Shown in pieces: positions 34,401 to 43,757 of a DNA stretch of 64,000 bases (position 1 is the first letter of the stretch; each line of letters opens with the position of its first letter). A model generated the notes under the pieces. The model ran no database searches and had not been told where the DNA came from. It was given only the letters and a program-made list of their open reading frames with translations. Source of the DNA: Cydia pomonella (lineage: Eukaryota > Arthropoda > Insecta > Lepidoptera > Tortricidae); contig NC_084710.1 in the NCBI RefSeq assembly GCF_033807575.1, positions 19,448,357 through 19,512,356 on the forward strand, written 5' to 3'. The position numbers and the translations under genes are program-made.

Positions 34401-35392
34401 ACGTCAACAATTCCTTGGCCATAAGCATACATAGCCCGATCATCTCCAAGGCGCAGGGCTTTTGGGTTATCGAAAGGTGTATAGCTTCTGAACCAATTTG
34501 CGCTAGACGTGACATGATGAGACGCACCAGAGTCAACGATCCAGTTTGAATTGGGATCGCTAAGACGAGACAGAAACGCATCTCCATCAGCCTGAGTGGA
34601 CTCGTTACTCGCAGGTTTCTTTGTGTTGTTTCGCTTCTTAGATTTCTTGAGCAAGAAACACGCCGATCGCTTATGTCCGATTTTGTTGCAGTGTGTGCAT
34701 TTAACGTTAGGTTTACTTGATATGAGAGCTTCGTCAGACATAGAAGTAGAAGAATTAGTACCGAGATCTCCAAGGCGTTGCTCGTGAAGGCGCAGACGTT
34801 CCATAAGAGTAGAGATATTTCTATTCTCTTTAGGCACTGACTCCCAGGCATTTTTGAACTCGAGGTATGTTGAAGGTAAGGTATTCAATATCCTGTTCAT
34901 AAGTAATGATTGAGGGAGTGCTCCTTCTTCCTTTAATTCGTCGTTGAGTTGTTGCCATAATGTATGTAGCTTAGAGACGTGCATAGCAATATCATCAGCT
35001 TCATCTTTAGTATAGGTAAACAACTGGCAGTACAACAAATCGAGTCTTCTCTCATTCTTCTGCTCGTAGACCGAGTGAAGTTTATCCCACATTTCCTTAC
35101 CAGATTTGGCAGTGAGAATATGCCGTTTCGGTTCGGCGGACACGCTACATCCTATGATACATTGCAATAGTGAATCACGTTCTTCATATTTGATAAGCTT
35201 CTTTTGATAACTTTCGGTTTCGTCAGCCGGCGCATCACTACTTGGCGGAACAGGAACAGACTCGACGCCTTTTACTATACCTTGCAGTTTGTGCATAGAT
35301 AGTTGCAGGTTTATGTCGAACTTCCATTCTAACCAGTTGTCTTGACCGCGTAGCTTTTCAATATTAAAGCGATCTAGTTTTTGACCACTCAT
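31487..35392 (-). CDS. Gag-Pol polyprotein of a Ty1/copia retrotransposon, 1,301 aa
   Basis: One frame encodes the whole copia-type polyprotein. Residues 1-220 are a UBN2-type Gag. A zinc knuckle follows with C232, C235, H240 and C245 (CX2CX4HX4C). The aspartic protease motif is D287-S-G. Integrase has H421, H426, C450, C453, then catalytic D480, D542 and E578 (in NGGAERENR). Reverse transcriptase spans about 815-1060, with D899 and the YVDD box at 980-983. RNase H covers about 1140-1280, with D1149, E1190, D1225 and the KHID motif near 1243. All key residues are intact. The start is the first ATG after a 101-bp leader. Gag and Pol are fused in frame without a shift, as in many insect copia elements. 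Length fits the family (about 1,300-1,450). It would act in cytoplasmic particles and the nucleus. Confidence in family is very high; activity is inferred. Confidence 0.97.
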   Translation of the reverse strand: MSGQKLDRFNIEKLRGQDNWLEWKFDINLQLSMHKLQGIVKGVESVPVPPSSDAPADETESYQKKLIKYEERDSLLQCIIGCSVSAEPKRHILTAKSGKEMWDKLHSVYEQKNERRLDLLYCQLFTYTKDEADDIAMHVSKLHTLWQQLNDELKEEGALPQSLLMNRILNTLPSTYLEFKNAWESVPKENRNISTLMERLRLHEQRLGDLGTNSSTSMSDEALISSKPNVKCTHCNKIGHKRSACFLLKKSKKRNNTKKPASNESTQADGDAFLSRLSDPNSNWIVDSGASHHVTSSANWFRSYTPFDNPKALRLGDDRAMYAYGQGIVDVEMSVHGKWNRAHLTNVWYVPQAGQNLFSAGSALDHGYIEVADKDKRIFKDKSGKVKAVSIRDGNLYKLLMRVRTANACVVKEGTNLQIWHERFCHQNKRHVKEVLTRNGIKFSPEKDDCDGCVYGKMTRLSFGTRQHRGNKPGDQINADVCGPMSELSLGGKRYFVVFKDDFTKFRRVYFLKQKSEVASVLPKFIAEIKTAGHVVKELLTDGGKEFNNVEVHRITEEIGLHHRMSMPYTAEQNGGAERENRILVEAARSMLYNKDLPKKLWAEAINTASYVINRTGPTQIKGKTPYELWYNKTPCIDHLRIFGTECFVHIPKQKRKKLDKKAIKGYLVGYCGDKDGYRIWIPEKNDVIISRDVLFRSETVSSDFCKLPCVIGEHEDPETAEIFETENDSRNEAIPDEAVLPDIPETSEVETPPNSNEDPVNRYNLRDRRLLQSSRSNCCICLSEDEPQTYKQAMDSKNHKEWRNAMEEEMNSLKQNNTWTLVDLPQNREALSNKWVYKIKKNVDGSIERFKARLVIRGFSQEHGIDYHETFSPVVRWDTIRTMLSEAVLRKMHITQFDVKTAFLYGDIDEVIYMEQPVGFDDGSGRVCKLLKSLYGLKQAPRCWNKKFCSFLFKYKLQQSDSDPCLFISQDRQLIVMIYVDDGLVLSPNKTCMEEFLSALTAEFQVRTSEVGCYLGLEINRLNDGSIFINQEAYIKTILKHYDMCAANSVVIPIDKSQMTENFKLDSDTNVNNFHYRELVGKLLYLSVVSRPDISFAVNVLSKHVEKPDTCHYAIAKRVLRYLKGTQCLGILYKYSSAEGNSFVAYSDADYAGDKATRRSTSGYVCLAAGGAVSWSSKTQRCVSLSTTEAEFVAASLAAQTVIWLNRLYKEVRGFDVIPTLFVDNQSAIKLVKNPVFHFKTKHIDTRYKFVQELHHEKMVDVLYVPSKEQVADTLTKALPKESFLRARTLLGMISKPALM

Positions 35393-35485
35393 ATTTTATA
35401 CGGAACACAAAATCTCAAAAGATAAAACTCATCCGAAAAATAGAAGAAAAAGCTCACTATAAAAGGTATATTTGTAAATATTTAA
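35393..35485 (-). promoter_or_regulatory. Untranslated leader of the copia element
   Basis: A short AT-rich stretch lies between the primer-binding site and the ATG. It likely holds packaging signals, but no structure is evident by eye. Confidence 0.6.
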
Positions 35486-35493
35486 CCATAACC
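35486..35493 (-). promoter_or_regulatory. Primer-binding site, GGTTATGG
   Basis: Directly after the 5' LTR the minus strand reads GGTTATGG. Drosophila copia is primed by a half-molecule of initiator methionine tRNA that pairs near its anticodon loop, at a site I recall as starting GGTTATGGGC. The first eight bases match, and the match then stops. Half-tRNA priming is therefore likely but not proven. Confidence 0.75.
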
Positions 35494-35602
35494 TATTGAA
35501 ACAAATATTCCTCTAGAACTATTTATTGAAGTCTGTCAAATATACATTTGAAAATACAGCAGTTATATATAAAAAGTATGTACCTGATGGCCAGTTTCAA
35601 CA
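35494..35602 (-). repeat. 5' LTR of the copia element, 109 bp
   Basis: Identical to the 3' LTR. On the minus strand TTTTTATATATAA (35563-35575) is the likely TATA box, and AATAAA (35522-35527) downstream of it is the likely polyadenylation signal. Transcription would therefore start and end within about 50 bases in each LTR, which is unusually compact. Confidence 0.95.
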
Positions 35603-35607
35603 CTTAA

Positions 35608-37346
35608 TCAAAACTATCATTAATCATATTACAAACCGTTATTAATAGCTCCACGAACTTGCTATACAATGCTATATTTGAACTCAATTTTATTCTAAAG
35701 CTGACTAATAAGAATAACTATAAATCATTTTCTACGCATAGTAGCCTTCTTGTCAAGATCTATTAGAAAGATCTTCGAAGTACAAAAGATTTCACGCTAC
35801 CCCTTTCTTCCCTTCGATCACCATAAGAAAACCAGTTCTGTTTTTTACAAGACTGCCCAAAAAAAGGAGTGCAATGGCTTTTTTGTGAAGGTAGAGACGC
35901 TACTAGATGCAATTATAAATTAGATATAGTTACACGTTTATATCGTATAGTGGGTATACTTTAACCTTGATTCAACGATTATGAACATAGTTTTGGTCAT
36001 GAAGATACTTGGAATTTGACGTTACGTACTCGACTGTTACCTGTTACCATATTACCTTCAAAATATCCGTATGTGTATACCCCATTTAATTTACCATGGC
36101 GGGATTCCACTAGAAACTGCACAAAGACCATAATATTGATCAATTGTTCAACAATTACTTTCCGAGCTCTCCGAGCCAAAAACCTCACCAAATATCACCA
36201 AAAGGAGGGGGGGGGAGGTCAAAAAAGCAGCCGAAAAAACCTCGCGTGATTTGTGCACAAGCCCTTAAAACAAAAAATTATACGCAAAGTAACGCCTGAT
36301 TCTATTCATTACTACTCGTATTATTTACGCCTAATGCCCGTCGTATCTTAGCGGGTAGGCCGGTCTTTTGCAAAGGCATTGGATGACCCCCATTCTGGGA
36401 ATGTTTATTATTTTAATGAAAAAATATATATAAAATTTTACACAAATAATAATCAAATAATCCCCGAAATGCCGAAAACATTTACACTCTCACATAGAAA
36501 ATGTCAAGGTCAGACAGCCAAAATGTATGAAACAGACAATTTTTTCCGATGTCGGGGTTGGTCCCATAGTAAAAGTTGCTCAGTATGACCTATATATTCA
36601 CCCCGTAAATTATTGCAGGTGACTAAATAAACATCCTGTATAGCCAGCTCGTGCTTCTAAGATTGAATATAAATGCGTTTCTTAAAACGATCAGGGTCAA
36701 GTACCTATCCGATTATACGGCTATCGATATTCTCAATTAAACTTTATATATTTTTTTTGTTCTAACACGATCTTTCTACACGTGTGTCCATTTACAACTT
36801 CTACAACCGGTTTTCTGTTTCATACATACACAGGAATACTGCTTATAAATCCATCTCTCTTTAGTCGCCTGAGGGTTCGAATTACAAATAATAATGCGAC
36901 AAGCCTTATTACAAAAGATACAAGCGTTATTTTCCATTGTCCGTCAGTAATGTTTGAGTTATAGTAACTCGTAGTAAATTGAAACGGGTTCCGTGCTAAG
37001 TGGACGTGCAAACTCAGCTCAAAAGTAGTTTACCGTTAAACGTACTCCGAATATAGACTGGCGCGAGTGCAAAACATGGAAGGAAGGATACCAGTATTTA
37101 TACCAGCACATGATGTGATAAAAGTAAATAAGTTATCTCGAATGTCCCTAGCCGCAAAATTATTTAGTTAATGCAGTAGATAGGTAGGTACCTACTTAAT
37201 TACGACGATAAATTGTAGTGTTTATATTTAGGTACAGGAATTTGGACTTACATTGTTTATTCAACTTAAACTAATATTTATTTGTTGTTCGTCGTTAGAT
37301 GTATTTTACGAGATTTAAATAAGCTCCTTTAATTATACTATTAATT
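35608..37346. other. Unassigned AT-rich DNA
   Basis: No gene or named repeat. A G-tract sits at about 36205-36219. Confidence 0.4.
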
Positions 37347-37386
37347 AAATAAATAAATATTATAGGACATTATTACATAAATTGAC
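37347..37386 (-). mobile_element. Solo 3' tail of a SINE
   Basis: On the minus strand AGTCAATTTATGTAATAATG then TCCTATAATATTTATTTA matches the last 40 bases and tail of the SINE at 40258-40520. It is an extreme 5' truncation. Confidence 0.6.
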
Positions 37387-37726
37387 TATTCATTATTCTA
37401 TCATCAAGTTAAGTTTCAACTTCAACCCAAGTATCACATAAAAGTATTCGAGCTAGCGCCTGAATAAAAGGTATGAGCAAACGTTTAAGTTCGTTGTCCA
37501 CCATTGCCGTCATCCAACTGCAGGCGTATTCTCTAACAACCTGTCAATACGATAAATTAACGAAACGAAGATGATTGTAGCTGTCAATTTCCTCACACCT
37601 ATAAGTAGACGTAATGTAGATAGGTTAATTATGAAAGAGATGAATATTTCGATGTTGATTTGACATTTAATCAAATGAAACTCTTGTAAATCGAAGTGAT
37701 TAAAATTCTGAATAACGTACAGTAGG
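37387..37726. other. Unassigned AT-rich DNA
   Basis: Nothing recognised. Confidence 0.35.
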
Positions 37727-37728
37727 TA

Positions 37729-37863
37729 CAGTTAAGGTATTAAATATCGATATGGACAAAGTGTCAAAAATATGTATACACGACCTTATTGCCTATATAT
37801 CAAGGTAGTGTGTATTACATATTTTTGTCACTTGGTCCGTATCGATATTTAATACCTTGACTG
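37729..37863. mobile_element. mariner-type MITE, 135 bp
   Basis: CAGTTAAGGTATTAAATATC and (reverse complement) CAGTCAAGGTATTAAATATC are terminal inverts flanked by TA (37727-37728 and 37864-37865). Pairing continues through GATATGGACAAAGTG to AAAAATATG. The CAGT(C/T)AAG start is shared with the MITE at 4931, but the interiors differ. Confidence 0.8.
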
Positions 37864-37865
37864 TA

Positions 37866-38750
37866 CTTACGTTTAAAATAAGTTCGGCCTCACAGTTATG
37901 TACAACTTCCATTTAAGTCATTGAGTGGTAATAAAATATTGATTTGAATGCGATGTTTACATTCTCCTGATTCTTAATACTACTACGCCTGGAATACACG
38001 ATATTTTGCGACCGCGTTGTAAATTGCGATTTTACAATGTGTTATCGTTATCTGTGTCGTAATCGTAAACGAGGAAATTCAACTAAATATGATTATGTAA
38101 AGCCTTTGAAAACGCGGTTTGTTATGCCAAAGCTGTTCAATGTAAAATATGGAAAATTGTTATTTTTAGAAATCCTTTCTATGGTTACCTCAATATACAG
38201 CCGTTAACAAGTCTCATTATTGACAATTGAACACTGTTTTTTTATTATTGGATGGGCCGGCTTGAGTGAACTTTTAATAACTATTCGTCATAAACGAAAA
38301 TTATAGGCGTGTATAAGTTTTGTACGTAAAATGTTGACTCGCTCTAATTTCTTTGTATCTCAATTCCTAGCAACGAAAACTAGTACAGTATAGTTTATAA
38401 TCATTTGAATGTTCATGCCAATTTTTATGTCAATTTAGCTATTCGTTTTAAAATGAGAGCCGAACTTCAAGTGTATGGCAGCACTAGGTTCGTGTGACCC
38501 CTAACTGACCAAGTGACCACCGTATCGATGACCGGTGAATCGAGTGACGTATTTGCAGCTTCGGCCAGTGTTGTCACATACAATTTTGCCGAAGTGGTAG
38601 AACAGGGTGCAAACATAGGTAGAAATGGGTGGTTTTAAAATGAAAAACAGATAGATGTACCACTCAATAGCAAGTACATACAATCATAAAAATATGATTA
38701 AGCGTGTATAAAATTTTTCAAATTATTTATTAGTCTTTAATATTGTTATT
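37866..38750. other. Unassigned AT-rich DNA
   Basis: Nothing recognised on either strand. Confidence 0.35.
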
Positions 38751-38752
38751 CT

Positions 38753-38838
38753 CCTGCCCTCTCGCACATGAGAGGAGGCCTGTGCCCAGCAGTGGGACGT
38801 ATATAGGCTGAATTATTATATTATTATATTATAATATT
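38753..38838 (+). mobile_element. 3' end of a lepidopteran LINE/SINE, copy 1
   Basis: CTCTCGCACATGAGAGGAGG, CCTGTGCCCAGCAGTGGGAC and GTATATAGGCTGAATTATTA followed by a TTA-rich tail are the 3' end of a very common RTE-like LINE and the SINE sharing it. The same end occurs at 63740-63990 and, inverted, at 58512-58795. Confidence 0.75.
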
Positions 38839-39049
38839 GTTACGTTAGTACACGTGTTTATTGAAGAAATCGAAACAAAAATGAGGATTTCCATTGTTTG
38901 TAGGTAATGAATCTGCTTGTATAATCTCTTTCTTTGGAAAGTTTTCATTACATCGAATCTAAATTCGGTAGAAATTAAGTAATGTTCCGTCACATGTATT
39001 GAGAATTACTTACAATTGTACCATTTTGAAAAATAGGTACCTAGATTTC

Positions 39050-39205
39050 AGGCCCTTCATCAGGCACTTCGCGCGATCGGACGTCTCATCCCCTGTAATG
39101 TCGCAGGCACTCATACCTTTTGTTATGGTATCTGTCCATCTCATCTCGGGTCTTCCTCTTCCTCGGGAGTCACTCGGGACCCAGCGATGTTCAGACCCAT
39201 AGCAA
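39050..39205 (-). pseudogene. C-terminal fragment of a non-LTR retrotransposon polyprotein
   Basis: The minus strand reads, in one frame, WVPSDSRGRGRPEMRWTDTI then TKGMSACDITGDETSDRAKC. The block GRGRPxMRWTDxI is characteristic of the region after the reverse-transcriptase domain in RTE/CR1-like LINE proteins that end in WRK-type motifs. About 45 codons are recognisable. The rest of the ORF is absent on both sides, so it is a broken remnant. Confidence 0.55.
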
Positions 39206-39667
39206 CATTCCCGATGTAATCAGGAGGACTACACTGCCGCCCCTAATATCTAACCGCCCTAGACCTGGGCCTCTCGAGCCTTAGGGCAACTTCGCCACTT
39301 GATGAACCTTACCTATAGTCTTCGCAATAACTTACGAAAGGTCATTGTGGACAATGGCACAAGTATGCCATGTGAACGCGTCGCTAGCGGCTCAGGTGTC
39401 TAAAACCGTCTTGGTTGAATGGCCTCTTATTTACACAACACGGTGCTTCGTCCATTGTTCTTATCGTCATAATTCGCGGTTTGTAAACTTTCTTCGCTCA
39501 TCGTGGTCCCAGGGTACAGTACAAACATACACAGAACTATAACTTCAACTTATTGAGTGAGTTCAGTATAATACAGATATTAATGAATTATCTTGAAACA
39601 ATTCGAGCACGTGTATATAAGAAGAAACATAAAACTTGACATCCGTGTAAATAGTGGTTTATGTAAA
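39206..39667. other. Unassigned DNA
   Basis: A moderately G+C-rich start may belong to the LINE fragment. Otherwise nothing is recognised. Confidence 0.3.
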
Positions 39668-40086
39668 CACAGAGAAAAAATTACATAGAGTGCTCACTCC
39701 ATACATCAGATTTGTTACCAAAAGGCTTATTATTTTCGTAGTCGACATCTAGCATCGAGTAGCGGAATTTAACAGGAGGTACCGCTACTTGACACTAGAT
39801 GTCTCAAGTATCGCGACTGACGAAAATTGTATTGCTCAACAATTTACAACTAATATTACGAGCTGAAGGAGTTGAAACTTAAGAGTTTCGGTTAATCCGG
39901 TTATAATATTAGCCGAAACGTGTTGAGCATTAGACGTTGTTTCGTTCGTCGTAACATTTATTGTCAAGTGACAGTACTGATAATTCCGCTGCTCGATGCT
40001 ACATGTCGACTACGAAAATAATATGCGTTTTGGTAACAAAACTGATGTATGGAGTGAGCAATCTATGTTTACTTATTTCTCTATGA
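39668..40086. repeat. Large palindromic element, ~419 bp
   Basis: The left arm GCTCACTCCATACATCAGAT, TTGTTACCAAAA and TATTATTTTCGTAGTCGACA is mirrored on the right by TGTCGACTACGAAAATAATA, TTTTGGTAACAAA and ACTGATGTATGGAGTGAGC. Inside, a second imperfect hairpin is built from TTGCTCAACA / TGTTGAGCA and AACTCTTAAG-like blocks. The arms together cover nearly the whole element. No open frame. A MITE or foldback element. Confidence 0.8.
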
Positions 40087-40257
40087 TGTAAGTATGTATA
40101 AAAAATAGTAGTAGAAGCAACTTTCCAAGTGGTTGTTTTACTCAACCACAACCCACATTTATGTTCCAATTTCCATTTTTACGAAAATTCGTTGAATGTT
40201 ACCCCAAAACTGCCTACCACCCACATATTCTTTCTTATTTATTATTTATTTGACAAT

Positions 40258-40520
40258 TGGTCTGGCCTAGTGGGTAGTGACCCTGCCTACGAAGCCGATG
40301 GTCCCGGGTCCAAATCCTGATAAGGGCATTTATTTGGGTGATGAGCATGGATATTTGTTCCTGAGTCATGGGTGTTTTCTAAGTATTTAAGTATTTATAA
40401 ATTATATATATCGTTGTTTAAGTACCCTCAACACAAGCCTTATTGAGCTTACTGTGGGACTTAGTCAATTTGTGTAATAATGTCCTATAATATTTATTTA
40501 TTTATTTATTTTATTTATTC
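40258..40520 (+). mobile_element. tRNA-derived SINE, near full length
   Basis: The head carries a polymerase III A box (TGGCCTAGTGGG, 40263-40274) and B box (GGTCCAAATCC, 40307-40317). The body follows with GTGATGAGCATGGATATTTG and GGACTTAGTCAATTTGTG, and a TTTA-repeat tail ends at about 40520. The tRNA-like part does not fold into a clean cloverleaf, so it is a retroposon and not a tRNA gene. Two truncated copies of the same family lie at 13938-14103 and 37347-37386. Confidence 0.85.
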
Positions 40521-40774
40521 TTCATTAAATTATCTTCAACATATTTCTTCAAAGTTGATAGTATGTTGCTACGTAACCGACGTAGCAACATACTTTAAAC
40601 TTCCTACCCTTAACATAGTTCAGATTTGTCAAGATACTGCGTATTGCGTGTAGCTTACACTGTGGAGTAGCGTGCCGAATAAGAGTCTGAACATATGATT
40701 CTCACGCTAGTCATTCATAACATCGACAGTTACGAAGGAGAGTGCTCGTCTGCTTGTTGTCTAATGCCAGGATC
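40521..40774. other. AT-rich DNA with a short hairpin
   Basis: GTATGTTGCTACG (40561) and CGTAGCAACATAC (40580) form a compact perfect inverted repeat. Nothing else. Confidence 0.4.
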
Positions 40775-41065
40775 CTATTTAGGGTTCCAAAGGGTAAAAA
40801 CGGGAGCATATTACTAAGACTAGATCTGTCTGTCTGTCTGTCACCAGGCTGTATCTCATGAACCGTGATAGCTAGACAGTTGAAATTTTCATAGATGATG
40901 TATTTATGTTGCCGATGTAACAACAAATACTAAAAACAGAATAATATAAATATTTAGGTGGGGCTCCCATACAACAAACGTAATTTCTTTTGCCGTTTTT
41001 TGCGTAATGGTACGGAACCTTTCGTGCGCGAGTCCGACTCGCACTTGGACGGTTTTCGTTATTTT
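40775..41065 (-). repeat. GGTTCCGT-family dispersed repeat
   Basis: On the minus strand it starts AAAACCGTCCAAGTGCGAGT and CGGACTCGCGCACGAAAGG, includes AATTTCAACTGTCTAGCTAT and a GACA run, and ends GGAACCCTAA. I recognise this as a widespread lepidopteran repeat that shares its terminal GGAACCCTAA with the 0.7-kb repeats at 19541 and 61002. Non-coding. Confidence 0.7.
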
Positions 41066-41210
41066 GTATGATATAGGAGGTAAAAGAGAAGACGAATCGC
41101 CTGAGGGCAATTTCCGTCGCCCATGGACACCTGCAACATCAGAGGGGATGCAATTGTGTCACCGGCATTTAAGATGAGAGTACGCTCTTTTAAAGGTTTG
41201 AAGGTCGTAT
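41066..41210 (+). repeat. Common lepidopteran repeat (CGCCCATGGACACCTGCAAC type)
   Basis: GATATAGGAGG, AATCGCCTGAGGGCAATT and CGCCCATGGACACCTGCAAC are in the usual order of this SINE-like repeat. Other fragments lie at 59878-59975 and, inverted, 60887-60997. Confidence 0.65.
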
Positions 41211-42964
41211 CAGTGCGTGAATAGCACGGGCCTAGGAATTAAGAATAATTTTAGGAATTAGGAAAAACAGTTAAATAAGTCCTAGCTAATGTCGCTAGCA
41301 AACGTTCCCACCCACAAACATCTGTCATAAATTATAAACTTTTGTAAAAACAATAGATATATCCAGAACATATTCCCGTATCCACTGTAGAGGGACTAAT
41401 TATCTAATTAAGTACTTCTTACCTTAATAAAGCGTCATCCTAATGAAGTTGAATTTGCCTCTTTGGTCGGAAGGTAAAATTACAGTATCTTTTGGAAAAA
41501 AATCTAGTGCATATATCTTCATCTGCAATTAAGAAGACACTAGGAGAAGAGACAAATCGAATTTATACGAAGACTCGCATTTATAAAATTTCAATTTACG
41601 TTTATAATCAATCATCTGTTGCAATCAACGCAACAATTTACTTGTCGCAACGAAAATATTAATAACACCTTTAAAGCATCCACTTCGTGCTATCCAGTTT
41701 AACAGCTATAACTGTTTCTATAATTATAACCTCTATCAGCAGTAGCCATTGTTGGTGATGCCCTATGAGAACACATTTGAATAACAAAATCCAATCCGAA
41801 AGAGGCGGTGTATGTAACTAATAAACACACAAATGTCATGCAGCTAATTTATTTCAATCGATTTGCATGATGCTCGAAAGATATGGTCCGAAGATATGTT
41901 CGAAAAACATAAAAAAAGCGTATGTCAAGCGCTTTCACCAGTGTTTTACTGCGCTTTGGTTAAGCACTAAAAAGAACGAGTATCGCACGAGATTTCTCCA
42001 AAATACGAGAACCTGTTTGACTCGAGCCGTGCCTTATGGTGTTTTCTCTCGTAACCGTTTAGATAATGAACCAGATGAGCTGGAATCTTCTGATTAGGTG
42101 CCCGAGCGTTTTAGAGGTTAATCGGTCAAATGATTCCGTTAAGGCATTAGTTAATATGATAAAAAGGGAATGATTATTCAAATCATACAGCACTTAAGAA
42201 TAAACGAGTAGATGTAATAATTTGGGAATTCAAATATTTTATTTGTTTCTTGAATTTATTAAATTATAGGTAGTGTCCTGGTTTATTTATAAATGGACAA
42301 TAATCGGTCATCTATTTATACACGGGGTAATACCTACCTAGAGTTCTGGTTATCAAAACTTAGTTAGCCCTCCTATAATTAAGCCAATGAAATCTTGCTA
42401 AAACAACTTTAGGGATGGACTAAGCCTCAACATGCAACACAAACTTAAATAAATATAAACAAACCAGGTACATAAGTACATTATGAATACTTTTTCAAGA
42501 TGCTCCCAAGACGTGACCATTCCGAGCACCAAAGCCATCGTTAGAAGCACTCCAAGTTTAGAGTTATTTATAGTCTGGGTTTATGATCACCGAGGACAGG
42601 TTAACGCCCAAACTATAGCCGGCCCTATTTGCATTTTATAGCCACTCTTAACTGATCGTTCCATCAATGCTTTATGCTAATCCATTGTTCTGAAAGCTTT
42701 TATCGAAATAGCTGAGCTGGAGTCAATATTGAGGGAAATTGGAGTTGTTAATAAATGTTCATGTGCCTTAGATTATTTATCTGTCAGTTATTGTTATTAG
42801 CTATTGTACTGATTGGTTTGTTGAACATTTCTCGAAGCGTAGAGATTATAAATGATATCATAATTCACGAACTTGAGCGAGGCTGGATTTTAATAAAGTT
42901 GGACCAACCTAATCCTCCATGTCATTTGCAATGACAAAGTATGGCGATGTCATCATTAATGTCA
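41211..42964. other. Unassigned AT-rich DNA
   Basis: No gene. The 76-codon frame at 41867-42097 has no domain and no neighbouring splice context. Confidence 0.4.
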
Positions 42965-42965
42965 A

Positions 42966-43446
42966 TAGGGTTGTTTCCAATTTTTGAAAAACGCTCGTAT
43001 TGCGTTCTATATTAACTAAAAGTTGCCCTAAAATTCAACTTTTATACTAAAAACGGCTTTAAATATGTTAAATTAACAAAATATATTTTGACAGACGCTT
43101 TCGCGCCCAAAACGCTCGTTGAAAATTGTGTGACGTCACAGTTTACGGTTTGACACATAACTACATACACACGTAGAAGATACGAACTGTCAACTGACAT
43201 TTGTCATTTGTTGTTTATCGCCTAACTGTCAACAGTGTCAATCCGAGAGTTGTGACGTCATCAGAATCTTCAAAGACGTTTCGAGTTTTGTCGCGTGACG
43301 TGTGCCAAAAGATATTTAAAATTCAATATTTACAAAAATATGGTCATTACAGGTCCCCTAAAAGTAATTTAACATGTTCTTATAATCCAAATGAATTTAT
43401 TGGGATACAATTCTGCCCTAAGATTTGTAGATGGAAACAACCCTAT
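42966..43446. mobile_element. Non-autonomous DNA transposon, ~480 bp
   Basis: The ends ATAGGGTTGTTTCC (42965-42978) and GGAAACAACCCTAT (43433-43446) are perfect 14-bp inverts. Read as TA then GGGTTGTTTCC, it fits a TA target duplication, though the palindromic TA leaves this open. The interior holds TGACGTCA-type motifs (about 43131 and 43253) and no transposase. Confidence 0.7.
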
Positions 43447-43554
43447 TAATATTTGTTCTATTCAATTCGATGCAATGTTACGACGCTAGGTATTTATGAG
43501 AGGTATTAAAACATTATTGAAGTGAGTCGTCAACCTACAATACTCGTACCCCAA

Positions 43555-43757
43555 TATAACATACATGTGCGAAAAGTCCCTCCCTCTCCCTTCGGACGCG
43601 TTTTGATTTTATCATCACTCGTTACCTACATATTTCCACGTGTATTGTAGAACGTTTTACAGTACATATGGCCCTTAAATTTTTCGACATAGTTACGTAA
43701 TGTGCTAATCATCGCACGAGTGCGGTAATGTAGCCACATATGAAATGTACTGTAAAG
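43555..43757 (+). repeat. GTGCGAAAAATAGG-family repeat, fullest copy
   Basis: It starts CATGTGCGAAAAGTCCCTCC, continues CCTTCGGACGCGTTTT and TCATCACTCGTTACCTA, then GTAGAACGTTTTACAGTACA, and ends CATATGAAATGTACTGTAA. It joins the halves seen at 20860 and 24893. ACAGTACATATG and CATATG...TGTACTGT are inverted. Confidence 0.6.

Larger units (their letters stand above)
31372..35602 (-). mobile_element. Complete Ty1/copia LTR retrotransposon, 4,231 bp
   Basis: Two identical 109-bp LTRs (31372-31480 and 35494-35602) flank one uninterrupted Gag-Pol frame on the minus strand. The 5-bp direct repeat CTTAA borders the element (31367-31371 and 35603-35607), which is a perfect target-site duplication. 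A primer-binding site, polypurine tract, TATA box and AATAAA signal are all visible. The order protease, integrase, reverse transcriptase, RNase H identifies the Ty1/copia group (Pseudoviridae), as opposed to gypsy elements, where integrase comes last. Identical LTRs and an open frame point to a recent insertion that may still be active. There is no envelope gene, so it is expected to stay inside the cell. Confidence 0.97.

Noticed and set aside
34399..34851. 150-codon minus-strand frame, and other frames inside 31.5-35.4 kb
   Set aside because: Alternative-frame or antisense shadows of the copia Gag-Pol gene.
40258..40320. tRNA gene suggested by A and B boxes
   Set aside because: No clean cloverleaf, and it continues into a SINE body with a TTTA tail; truncated copies exist elsewhere in the window.
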